Part shown: piece by piece, positions 20,121 to 30,147 of the stretch
Layout of the letters: every line of letters starts with the position of its first letter
How positions within the stretch are numbered: the stretch's first letter is position 1
Assembly (NCBI GenBank): GCA_007844125.1
Contig: CM017555.1
Location: 22,155,669 to 22,219,668, forward strand
DNA: 64,000 nt
From: Sinonovacula constricta
Lineage: Eukaryota > Mollusca > Bivalvia > Cardiida > Solecurtidae
Reading direction: 5' to 3'
Translations under genes and position numbers: made by a program
The notes under the pieces: generated by a model
Databases searched by the model: none
What the model saw: only the letters and a program-made list of their open reading frames with translations
What the model was told of the DNA's origin: nothing

Positions 20121-22200
20121 TAAGAATCAACGAATGCACTTTATTTAGGAACAGAGGAGTTACAAGTCGGTGACTAAATGCTCGGCCATAAGCGTCCAAC
20201 ATCGATAATGTATACATTGACCGTATTATGAAGAGTGAACACAAAAAGGCGGGAAAAAAGACTGCAGCATTTCATTTTATTTCTAATAATGGAAATTATC
20301 ATAAAGACTTTATCTTTACAAAATGCCAGTCACTTTGATCATTAGTGTTTGCGTCACACCAACATAAAAACAGACCACTAAGTGAGATAAAAAGTCAGGA
20401 ATAATCGGTGAATACCAAATAACACAATGCATACATGTACGTTACCATACGCTTTTGTATTCATACATTAATGTACGTGCGAAAGCACTTAAAATGCGCG
20501 CGAGAGTCTTTACAACAAATATGTTTACCTGCCGTAAGTGCAATAACCTGATTCACATACATGATAAAATGGCGATAAAAAATCTAAATTCTTCAGGAGG
20601 GACTGTTTGAATGACGAGAAGAAAGAACGGCTCTGAAATGTTACGATGTCGATTTGGGCATGTCGACTTGGGCTGTTAACAGCTGCAACAGTAATATCTG
20701 CAAAATGTATGCGTCTGCTTTACTCATTTATGTATTTATCCCAACGTATGTGAAATAAGTCCCTGCTTATGGCGTCCTTCTTTTCTAGCTGGGAAGGATA
20801 TTTCGATCCCGGCATCTGATACACTTATGTCATTATTACATATTTTAAGCTGGGGAGGTTTTTGTTAATTTGATTTTAATGGAAAAAAATGGAGGGAAAA
20901 CGTTTTTATAAGATTGAAATCTTTACTGCAATTTCCATTTTTATGAAAATTAATTAGGCAGAAAATTTTGATATTATAGGGTTGAAATGACTTCAACCTC
21001 GCACTCCCTCCCCCCGTTTCAGCACACGTCCCACCATCCCGTAAATTTATAAATGTTTTAAAAATTCCATCCCATGATTTAACGTTCCATTCCCAGGAAC
21101 ATAAAAAAAATATCAAATACTCCTAAGGAATTTCAGTACGTGTACAAAGTATTCATCTGGAGTTTAAAACCGTTTTAGAATGATACCGGAAACTTATAAA
21201 CCTATTCAAATTATCCTTCGGGAACTTACACACGTTTTCAACTGACCACCGGAACTGATAACCGTTTTAAATTATCCCCTATGGTGCCTTAAAACATGTT
21301 TAAAATAGCTCATCTGGGGCGTATAAGCGTTTACAAATGACCTCAGGAACTTACAAACGATTTCAAAATTACCTATTTCGAATTTATTTACTAGTATAAG
21401 TATCGTTTATAACCTTTTTGTGTACCTCCGGGAACATTTTCAAATGGCCGAGCGGGAACACATTAAGCGTTACCCGGGAACATAAAAACGTTTTCAAACT
21501 CTGAAGAAGGGGATTTGAAAACGTTTTCGCGGTGAGCGGGTGTTGATGGTGTCTTGAAATTGGGAGGTCGCCAGAAATTGTTACATCCTTAATAACAATT
21601 GAAAGAATACTTAGATGAATAGAATTGTGTTTTTGGTTACGACAACAAAATGAAAAATGCTTATAGAACAAATGACGGAGACAAAGATTCAGACAAAGGT
21701 TAGCAGGGATAAAATCCAATGGTATTTTGATTGCATATTGAGGAACTCGGTCGAATATTTATCGGGATCACGATAAAATTCGGATGGATGTCCTGACCCT
21801 AACATAAGCTATGTAATAATAAACAATCAAACTTCATTGAGTTAGGCCAAAAACAAGTTACTCAAGATAAGTTCTTTATTTTTACTTATGTAAGCATACA
21901 ATAATACTCGGCTACTGATAATAAATATGACAAGAAAAATCGATAAATAAAACGTTACAAACTAAGTGTTGTATTTGCTGTTTATTGAAAATTGAATTGA
22001 AAATTCATGCTTGTTTTTCATCACGAAGGATCAAAAGTAAATTTAAACGAGATTTTTTAAGTTAGAATGACTTAATAGTTGTATATTAGTAAAGATAAAA
22101 AGTTACTAATAAACAAACAAAATACTGCCACATCTGATTTTTGATGGTAATCCCTTTATATTTATAAATAAAAAAATGTACTAAAGTGCGAAACAAAGCA
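20121..22200. other. CpG-richer intergenic DNA
   Basis: No supported gene. CpG dinucleotides are visibly commoner than in the gene or in the 26-51 kb region, for example ATGCGCGCGAG at 20494-20504 and many ACG/CGA sites to 21500. In 21140-21500 loosely repeated GGAACTTANAAACGTTTTNAA segments recur, an old tandem repeat. Confidence 0.5.
21140..21500. repeat. degenerate ~50-60 bp tandem repeat
   Basis: About six diverged units built on GGAACTTATAAAC, CGTTTTCAAA-like and ATGACC segments (21190, 21228, 21252, 21338, 21436, 21478). Not coding. Confidence 0.55.
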
Positions 22201-22393
22201 GCAGCTGCTGCTGCTGAGTACTGGTTATGATGATGATGAGAATGTGATGATGATGGTGGTGGTTGTGGGGGTAATGATAATATTTTATACGTGTTAAAGG
22301 CATTGCGTCACTGTAGAGCCAGTCAGCGTATTATTTTAAGATAGATTTTATACAATTCGAAAAAGAAAACACTTGACGTACAAATGTATACAT

Positions 22394-22517
22394 ACCTAAG
22401 TGAAGACCCCTTGCGAAGGATCAACGTCTCGCCATTTGTTCCACCATGTGATAAAACTGTACTTCCGATGTGTCCAGACAATGTCAGTGTAACATGATGA
22501 AGTAACTTACAAAACAT
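22394..22517 (-). CDS. possible first coding exon of an unidentified minus-strand gene
   Basis: On the minus strand an ATG at 22517 follows GGGGCC, giving a good start context. About 41 codons read on (MFCKLLHHVTLTLSGHIGS near the start, ILRKGSSLR at the end) to a strong donor, TTAG|GTATGT, at about 22394. The start context plus donor make it worth listing. I could not find a matching second exon at lower coordinates, and the upstream side is a mobile element from 22539. A chance frame is quite possible. Confidence 0.2.
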
Positions 22518-22538
22518 GGCCCCGTCTGCTTTGGAATG

Positions 22539-23052
22539 TTAAAGGTGGTAGGCTACTCGACAGTTTGCCTATTTTATAGCAGCGATATTTTCACCACTGT
22601 TTTGGGGGACTTTAGGCGTAATTTCTGCTTAGTCAAATACTTTATTCTAAGTGAAGACGATTTTGAACACAACTTACATTGTTTGACAATACCAATTGCG
22701 GAAAATCGCTTTAAACGTTCTTTATTTTATATATAAATCTATAAATAGGCAGGATAGTGATCTATGCTAGAAACAGATATCGATTTCGGAGCGGACTATC
22801 CGAATGACGATATAACGTGATCTCAAAAGGAAATTGTTACGTGGTTTTCTTAATCTATAAATAGCTATCCCTGCAATGTGGCTCAGAGAGGAAATACCTG
22901 TTTGCAATTACGTGTAGGGATTTATGTTTCGCTGTTACACATATCTAGGGCACCAGTGAGCAGCATTTTGCAGGACCTTTTCAGGTAACAATGACTTATT
23001 TGGTCATTTAAGAAAACAGTCTTTGGTTCAAACTGTCGGATAGCACCTTTAG
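22539..23052 (-). mobile_element. TTAA-flanked miniature element, copy B (complete)
   Basis: Starts TTAAAGGTGGTAGGC with ACAGTTTGCCTAT just inside, and ends CAAACTGTCGGATAGCACCT then TTAG. Reversed relative to copies A, C, G and H: the interior has TGCAGGACCTTTTCAGGTAA in antisense. Full length, about 514 bp, non-coding. Confidence 0.8.
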
Positions 23053-23059
23053 GTCGTCT

Positions 23060-23940
23060 GCTTTTCTTCTCTTTTTTTCTGGTTGATATATTCTCTGATA
23101 TTTATCAAAGTTATTGTTTATGATGGGCTGTTGTGGTGGTGGTCTTAATGATTGTGAGTGTGGAAGTGGTTGAAATGGTGGTAGTGTGGATTCTCAACCA
23201 TAGTGTTTCTAAATCAAAGACACAAACTAGTCTCAAAATAGAGACATAAAAAAGCACATAATGTGATTGAAATTTAATATAAATGGTTGCATGTACTTTT
23301 AAAACTATTGATAAATTTTATTAAAACAACAACAACAAAAAGGTCTTACATTTCTTTACAAGATAGCCTAATCTATTTGGGGGAAAAACACAAGTTTGCT
23401 AGTTTTCGTTTGACGTTGTTTGTTGTTTTGATGTTGTTGCTTTTTGTTGTTGTTTTTTATTTTTTATTTGATTGATTGTTTTGTTTTGTTTGTTTCTGTT
23501 TATGCATAACAACACAAGGGTCTTATTTCGCGATTTCCAAGAAATATCACTATTCGGAGCATTTCGTTCACTTTCCGAATACTGCCGATGATCTACGAAC
23601 TCGTTGAGCTTTTTGATAGGTTGAAACTGGATTATGGATGTGCTCTGAGGAAATATAAACTTATGTAGCTAGTTTTGACTGCTTGTGGCCAAAATGCACC
23701 ATCAATTGAAAAAAACGCACACAAACAGTACATAAATCCGGCATGCACTGGTTATTATCCAGCGGAGCCAGTACAAACCACTTATTGCCATAAATAAATA
23801 GTATAAACAACAAAGAATAAAACGGTTAATTGCGGGAAATACCAAAATGATAGGCCTTAGTTTTTTTACCAGTAGTTATAGGCATGAACGATTGAGTGGT
23901 GGTAACAGTGTACTTAAGATTAAGATGATGATAGTTTTTA
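23060..23940. other. intergenic; GTT-rich tract, no gene
   Basis: A TTGTTGTTTT-rich low-complexity tract spans about 23410-23500 and a GGTGGTGGT-type patch lies at 23130-23180. No supported exon. Confidence 0.5.
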
Positions 23941-23961
23941 TAAGTATGATAATCGTTATGA

Positions 23962-23962
23962 A

Positions 23963-24027
<65 letters not shown>

Positions 24028-24113
24028 CGATAAAAACTGTCAATAACCTTACTGCTTATTTAGAAGGGCTGGACGAAGGATGATGATGATGATGATGATG
24101 ATAATGATGATGA

Positions 24114-24150
<37 letters not shown>

Positions 24151-24166
24151 ATGATTATGATTATGG
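23962..24166. repeat. (GAT)n microsatellite in two blocks
   Basis: About 65 bp of uninterrupted GAT repeats, a 50 bp unique spacer, then a second block (24080-24166) with GATAAT and GATTAT interruptions. The poly-Met, poly-His and poly-Ile frames here are artefacts of the trinucleotide repeat. Confidence 0.97.
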
Positions 24167-24225
24167 GAATTGTTGTTATGGTTGTGATAATGATGGTGAT
24201 AATCATTATTTTTAACAACGATTGT

Positions 24226-24308
24226 GTGTCGATAGCAGCCAAGATTTAAACCCGGACCCTCCCGTTCCTGCAGCCAACGCACTACCGATTGCACAACCAG
24301 GTCCATGT
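24226..24308 (-). mobile_element. tRNA-like SINE head (antisense)
   Basis: The reverse complement reads GACCTGGTTGTGCAATCGGT (A-box region), GTGCGTTGGCTGCAGG, and B-box-like CCGGGTTTAAATC. This is a tRNA-derived Pol III promoter of a SINE different from the main family. The acceptor and T arms do not fold well enough for a working tRNA gene. Confidence 0.45.
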
Positions 24309-24477
24309 TACATAAATGTTGGCTATAATTCTTACTTTTTTAACTATCCAACTTAATATCTTTTATTGATAAAATTCTTCTAATTTAATTTGATATGTTA
24401 TTCATATATTCAAATAAATATGTATATTTTTTTAGTTTCGAAAGAAATAATTTATAAGAAGATTTTCATATCAGATA

Positions 24478-24617
24478 CTTTTACTGTAACTTCTGATGTC
24501 AATTCAGTCATGAATGCAACGGAAAATAACGAGCATTTGCGAATGGATACGGAGACACCCGAGCGGAGTGACGGACATTTGCGACGGAAATTCCGATACG
24601 CTCCGAAGGATTGCTAA
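24478..24617 (+). CDS. possible coding fragment, unrecognised
   Basis: An open stretch ending in TAA at 24615 reads VTSDVNSVMNATENNEHL, then RSDGHLRRKFRYAPKDC. Its charged composition and CpG-rich codons look more like coding sequence than the AT-rich flanks. A TTTTTTTAG acceptor-like site is at about 24435. Homology, upstream exons and a polyadenylation signal were not found. It may be a pseudogene piece or chance. Confidence 0.2.
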
Positions 24618-24724
24618 CCATTACAACTTGATCATAAGTCAGTGTAGGTCTTGTGTTTGAAGCGAGTGGATTCAACTGCTTGTGTCCTGACGTACATTTT
24701 GTTTTTGATTACACGTCTCTGGAT

Positions 24725-24779
24725 TATATAATCGATAGCAGTACTTCAAAGTCAGTCGAAAAGTACAAAGTGTTAAGGG
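24725..24779 (+). promoter_or_regulatory. candidate TATA/Inr promoter with short leader exon
   Basis: TATATAAT at 24725-24732 is followed by an initiator-like TCAGTC whose A (24754) is 29 bp downstream, the usual TATA-to-start spacing. A donor-like AAGG|GTAAGT follows at about 24778. It sits where CpG-rich sequence gives way to CpG-poor sequence. No downstream coding exon was identified, so this is only a candidate. Confidence 0.22.
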
Positions 24780-25079
24780 TAAGTTAAACCAAAGGAACAT
24801 CTTCTGTATTCTTTTTTATCTGTCATTTTTTCATCTGTATCATGTCTTCGTTGCTCCCTCATTCTTCGCTATGCATAGCAAGTACAACATCTCGAAGTTT
24901 CGACGTATACGGTTTGGTAAAAGACGCCGTTGTTTATATGTGTCGAACGTGTAATCGTATTAGTGTGACCTTATTAAATAACTCGACCTATTTCTCTTTT
25001 GATATATTTCTGTCTACTTTCTCTCTATCATAACCCGAAAACATAACTATGCATCATGCCTGTTTTTATTATTGTACGC

Positions 25080-25990
25080 ATTTTTGTTGGTTTCTGACAG
25101 TATATCTATCTGTCTTTCTGTCTCTTCGCTCCAGGTAGACCTGTCAGTGTGTCGGTCGTTCTGCCTCTGTCTGTTTGTCTCTCAGTCTCCATACATGTCT
25201 GTCTGATTGTCTCTTTATCATGTCTGACACCCTGTCTGTGTGTGTGCGCCTGTTCGTCAGTCTATCTACATCCGAGTTAATCTGTCAATCCATTTCTGTC
25301 ATATTGTCCTTGTGTGTCCATCTTTATCCATGTCTGTTTGTCTGTCTGTCTATCCATGTCAGTGTGCCTGACTGGATATGTGTCTGCCTGTCTACAAGCC
25401 CACCTGCCCACCTGCATGCCTGTCTGTGTATGTCTGCAGTTTCCATGTCTGTTTTTCTGTCTATCTGTCCATGTCTGTGTGTCTTGCTATATATTTTGTC
25501 TGGCAGTCTCACTATCCTTGCCTTTCTGCCTGTCAGCATATCTAGTGTCTGTCTGTTTGTCTGTACATGTCTCTCTGCTTGTTTGTCTGTGTATCTGTCG
25601 GGTCTCTATATCCAGGCCAGCCTATGTCTATAAGCCTGTTTGTCTGTATTTGTCTGTCTATCTGTATATGTAGGTCACTACTGTCTGTCTATCTGTCTGT
25701 CTGCTAATTATGACTGCCTAGATGTATGTCTTACAGTCAGTCTGTTTGTATCTCTCTGTCAGTGTCAGTTTGATATGTTTTCTGTCTCCTCAGTCTTTCA
25801 GTCTGTTTCTGTACAAATTCCTCTTTCTGTCTGTTTATGTACATCTTCCATGTTCTTTCCATCCTTTTCAAAACAGTATGTTAGTAATGTTTCTCATCAA
25901 AGTCTTTTTATTCAGCAGTCAATCTTTTAATTATGAGTTTTCATTTCTTGTCTGTCTGTATGTCTACACACCTTTCTGTCTCAGTCATGC
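25080..25990. repeat. degenerate (TCTG)n / TCTGTCTGTTTG microsatellite tract
   Basis: About 900 bp dominated by TCTGTCTG, TGTCTGTCTAT and related tetranucleotide steps with frequent interruptions. It leaves long open frames in two plus-strand frames (Cys/Leu/Ser-rich), which are compositional artefacts. Confidence 0.9.
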
Positions 25991-26050
25991 CATAAATAAA
26001 TTTTTGAGACATGTTTTGCTACTAAATGTTCCGCACCTGATGTTTTTCCG

Positions 26051-26842
26051 GTACTGGTCCAAAAAGGCCGCAAACCAGAAAGGCCGTACCAAAAAGGCCG
26101 CAAACCTAAAAGGCCGTCAGCCTTAAAGGCCTTATATAAAAAAGGAGATGGTGAATCTAATATGTTATAAATATTAATACATTAAATGTTATATGACTAT
26201 ATATAATTATAATAGTCACTAGAAAGGAGACCTGTTTTGAAATAATATTAATTGACACAATTGTGTTATAACATTAACTTTTATTATTACATTCCTACTT
26301 CATATTGTCTATTTTAAATTGGAAAGTTTGTTTTTAACAGTTTGTATCGTTATTTATGAAATTTCTTTCGCACTGATTGAAGCCAAAGTTCAAAGGTAAA
26401 TTAATTAGCAATACGATATTATTGCAGTACCATAATTACTAATTAGAATTGATTAAAGACCTCAGTCCCTTTAATGTTAAGTATAGATAATTATTTGTTT
26501 ATTCACATGTAACATTATGCAGGTTGTAGCTGAAACAATAAGAGAGATTTTTAGCAATTAGTACTGTCTGACTATACAGTTTATGCTCAGAATCGTCTGA
26601 AGACTAAAGTATGGGTTTATATATATTGCACATGGGTAGGTATAGTATAAATGGAATGTTTGACAACCATATCCCCCACTTGTTATTTTATCATTAAACT
26701 ATCTAGCATTAAACGCATATTCATAATCCTATACTGCATGAAACTTGCGGCCTTTTAGGTTTGCGGCCTTTTTGGTAAGGCCTTTTTTGTCAACGGCCTT
26801 TTTGGTCTACGGCCTTTCTGGTTTTCGGCCTTTCTGGTACCC
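26051..26842. mobile_element. non-autonomous inverted-repeat element with GGCC-repeat termini
   Basis: The left end (26051-26136) is four to five short units of the form AAAAAGGCCGCAAACC. The right end (26744-26842) is the same motif inverted, with about six units. A 29 bp block at 26088-26116 is exactly the reverse complement of 26748-26776. The 600 bp interior is AT-rich with no open frame. The termini with internal subrepeats suggest a DNA-transposon-derived element; the superfamily is not assignable and no clear target duplication was seen. Confidence 0.7.
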
Positions 26843-26849
26843 AACCGTT

Positions 26850-27410
26850 TTGCCACCTAGGTCCAGGCTGTTTCACTACCCTGTAGTTCGTAATACAAAA
26901 GACAATCATAAAGACAGTTGTTTGTATATGGTATTATGCGTTAATTATAATGTAACACCATATCTAAAAATGTCTTTCTTTTCATTTTACAGCTATGGCT
27001 AACATTAAGGCCTAATTGCTGTGAAATGCAAAAAATGCATATGTAAAAATATACGTATCTTGAAATCATAGTTTCATTGTTTTTTATTTACACCTAATTG
27101 TTTTACACATAAAAAACAACTATTGACTATACACATGCTGTTAAATTGGGTAGCAAAACATCTGTAAATCAATTTAAGTAACTGTACCTTTGATTTAAAA
27201 CCACAATGTCAATGGCAGACAAAGTGGTTCTCCAAAATGTGAAATAGTCTGTAGTTAAAATTTTATTTTTATAATACTTGTAAGCGTATTGATAACTTAA
27301 AAAGCTGTAAATAGGGTAGCCATTTCATACAAAGTAAAAGATAAATATGTCATAGAAACAAATAAAAGAAGGCTTGTATTTTACATGATTGAACTTTTGA
27401 CCTTTTGTAA
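26850..27410. other. no recognised feature
   Basis: AT-rich, with no supported exon or repeat copy. Confidence 0.5.
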
Positions 27411-27414
27411 AGTT

Positions 27415-27665
27415 GCGGACTAATGTTCTATGGGACGCCTGTGGTCGCGCTGAGTTAGAGTCGCTGTCTGGCAACTTCTTAATTAGCCCCTCACAGTGTG
27501 GGTTCAAGTCTTCATCAAGGTGATCAGAGCCCTGCTGTGTGGGCAGCTAACCTACTTTGCTGCATTGATTCTACCCGGACAAGTCTGTGGTCTTTTTCCA
27601 CCAATAATTAACCTGACTTTGCCAATATGACCATAATTGTGTCAACGCGAACAAACAAACAAAAA
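27415..27665 (+). mobile_element. tRNA-derived SINE, copy 6
   Basis: Head with GTTAGAGTCGCTGTCTGG, B box GGGTTCAAGTC, body with a decayed TTCTACCCGGACAAGTCTG, and tail AATATGACCATAATTGTG followed by an A/C-rich end (AAACAAACAAAAAA). Confidence 0.72.
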
Positions 27666-27909
27666 AGCAAACCAAACAAAAACCAATGCTGTAACGACTT
27701 TGCACCTGTGTCTTGGTATAACTTTTTTATAGTTTTATAATACATTAAGAATGACACAATGTTAAGAAACAGTTTTCATCATAACCTACTTGTATGTTTG
27801 GATTTTAATGGCTTCATCCAGCACTTATCAGTTTATTTGGTTTAAAGTCAGACTCAAGGAGAGGTCAGTTGTAATTGATTTGGTCAGTTTTATTTTTTTA
27901 TTAGAAATA

Positions 27910-28766
27910 CAGTCAGACTTCATTAACTAAATTTCAAGGGAATCGTGGTTAATACATTGACGCATCCATGGTACAAGGTATGAAGTGTACATATTTTTGC
28001 CCTTTTTTCTTATAAATTAAAACAAGAAGACAGGTGAAGGGTAAATATATATTTACAAAAATTTATATGTATTCATTATTTATGAAAACATTAATCAACT
28101 TATATATCAGTACTTGTTGGCATAAAACTCTTTTAAAGACTGAGTCTTTAAATGTGAATAGAAAAACAAAGAAACATTAAAAAATACATATATTATTTTA
28201 CATCAAATTCATTCAAACAAACCAGAGCGAAAAAATGTGATCAGTAAAAAGGCACAGTCATGAAATTTATGTGAAATGTATGTTGTTAATAAGCTTACCT
28301 GTCTGCTCATTTAGTAAAGTTATCATTAATCGATTTTGATAGACATAGTTATAAATGTAACTTCTAGTAGACACTTATCACTTAAAAAAAATGTGTACTT
28401 TGTTTGAAAGTAACCCTAATAATATGAATATGGCAAGATGTAGCCTTAATTGACTTTTCACATCTATTGCATCGTGCATCTCTTATCATGCCTATTACGA
28501 TGCACTGTAACATTAATTGATTTTTTACACCTTCGTGAGCATGTGGTCCCAGTGAAGCCTATCAACTAATGAATCATAAATAAATTGAGCTTTTGATCCG
28601 GATCAGAAAGTAAGATTAAGGAATGAAAAAATAGCGATGTATGAGCATCAACATATCAACACAAAATGATATTAAATATATAGAAGTAGAAGTAGGGACT
28701 GCAAGTTTGTATCAACATGTACAAGGAATTTCGCTTATACGAGGCCGTGATAACCGGGTTTCACTG
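27910..28766. mobile_element. probable pogo/Tigger-type non-autonomous DNA element
   Basis: The left end CAGTCAGACTTCATTAACT and the inverted right end CAGTGAAACCCGGTTATCAC are similar, and both are flanked by TA, the duplicated target of Tc1/mariner-pogo elements. The CAGTnAAAC start is typical of that group (family knowledge). The interior has no transposase frame. The inner terminal repeats are diverged, so the copy is old. Confidence 0.5.
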
Positions 28767-28990
28767 TAAATTGCAGCGACTATTTATGATTATTGTAGTA
28801 ACTTTGGTAGAAGAAGACAACAGACAAATGTCTGGGTAGTGCAACGCAGATCAGCTGGAAGACCTTACCATATTGAAGTCCTTCGTCGTGAATGGGACTC
28901 GAACCAACATGGTGAACGGTTAAGCTGTTAGAGGAGATACAAGTTGGCGACTCTACCACTATGCCCCTGTTATGGTCAGCCTTCTGTTCC
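28765..28990 (-). mobile_element. tRNA-derived SINE, copy 7 (antisense)
   Basis: The reverse complement gives GCATAGTGGTAGAGTCGCC (A box), GGTTCGAGTCCCATTCACG (B box), AAGGTCTTCCAGCTGATC and CCCAGACATTTGTCTG. The Pol III boxes are nearly intact, making it one of the best preserved copies. It abuts the end of the preceding DNA element. Confidence 0.8.
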
Positions 28991-29053
28991 ATAAACCTTT
29001 TTGACTTGTATTTTTGGAACCGATTGCATTGTCTCTACATTTGTTGGTATGGC

Positions 29054-29543
29054 TTAAAGGTGGTGTCCAAGAGTTTGACCAAAATATCTTTCTCAAATAC
29101 CTAAATAAGCTGGTGTTACCTGAAAAGATCCTGCAAAATGCTGTTTATTGATGTCCTAGATCTGTGTGAACAGTCGAGCAAAAATCCCCACTCGCTATTG
29201 CAAACAGGTATTTCCTATCCGAGCCACACTGCAGACGTAGCTATTTGTAAACTTAGAAAACCACTTGACCACTTACTTTTGAAATCACATTATATTGTCA
29301 TCCGAGTAATTTGCTCTGACTTTGATATATGTTTTAAGCAGAGACCACTATCAAGCTTTTTATACACATCCAGATTTATTTTTTCGCAATAAGTTCTGTT
29401 TTACAATTTAGTTTTTGTTCAAAATCATATTATTTAGACAAAGAGATATGTTTAGACAAAAATTATACCCAAATTCCCCAAAGCAGTGGTTCGATATTGT
29501 TATATATATTTGATATAGGCAAACTGTTGGATACCACCTTTAA
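29054..29543 (+). mobile_element. TTAA-flanked miniature element, copy C (complete)
   Basis: TTAA followed by AGGTGGTGTCCAAGAG on the left; AACTGTTGGATACCACCT followed by TTAA on the right. The interior has the family blocks GATCCTGCAAAATGCTG, CAGGTATTTCC and GAGCCACACTGCA. About 490 bp; no coding capacity. Confidence 0.85.
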
Positions 29544-29854
29544 AGCCTGATGTATTTAGAGTGTCGAATAAACAGGAGCATTTTTATGATGGTGCTTTAG
29601 AGTACACAATTTAAAGAAGCTGTAAATGATGATCATGATGGGGTGGATAGACATCATAAACAGGGCAAATGTCAGACAATAATGATACTGTGGTATTTGG
29701 TAATTGGGTAGTTAAATTATTAATGTGTGACAGAGCATTGTCTTAATGTGAATCTGGTATTCCAACACTGCCTGGAGGGGCTTGGGAGTCTTCAGTCACT
29801 CAGTGGGCTGTCAAGAGATTATTGAGATGGAATATGGAATAGCAAAAGAAAATT

Positions 29855-30060
29855 GGATGAAGAAACAGCTTTAGGAGAGAAAGACAGGGAAATAGACAGA
29901 GTGGGGGTGGAGACAGACAGATAGGGAAAAAAGGAGAGGCAGACAGACATACAGAGATGGCAAGACAGAGAGAATCAGAGAGAGAGAGAGAGAGATACAT
30001 AGGGAGACAGAGAGGGAGAGGGAAAGAGAGAGCAATGAAAGGGGAGTTAAGAGTATAGGA
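29855..30060. repeat. GA-rich purine tract
   Basis: Dense AGACAGAGAG, GGGAGAGGGAAAGAGAG and similar purine-biased sequence including (GA)n runs near 29970-29995. The minus-strand Leu/Ser-rich frame here is a by-product. Confidence 0.85.
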
Positions 30061-30100
30061 ATGATTTAAATCAACTATCTAATAGTTTTATTATGTCTCA

Positions 30101-30147
30101 ATTCTCTCTCTCTCTTCTCTCTCTCTCTCTCTCTTCTCTCTCTATCA
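30101..30147. repeat. (CT)n microsatellite
   Basis: Three CT runs separated by TTCTCT interruptions. With the purine tract at 29.86-30.06 kb it makes a GA/CT inverted low-complexity pair. Confidence 0.95.

Noticed and set aside
21384..21719. 111-codon minus-strand frame.
   Set aside because: It covers a degenerate tandem repeat and AT-rich DNA. No splice sites fit and the composition is not protein-like.
23847..24306. Poly-Met, poly-His and poly-Ile frames.
   Set aside because: Pure trinucleotide GAT repeat read in different frames and strands.
24226..24308. Possible tRNA gene on the minus strand.
   Set aside because: A- and B-box-like sequences are present, but the stems do not pair as a full cloverleaf. 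It looks like a SINE head.
25175..26126. Overlapping Cys/Ser/Leu-rich frames of up to 152 codons.
   Set aside because: They result from the degenerate TCTG repeat. Two frames are open over the same bases, and they run into the GGCC-repeat element.
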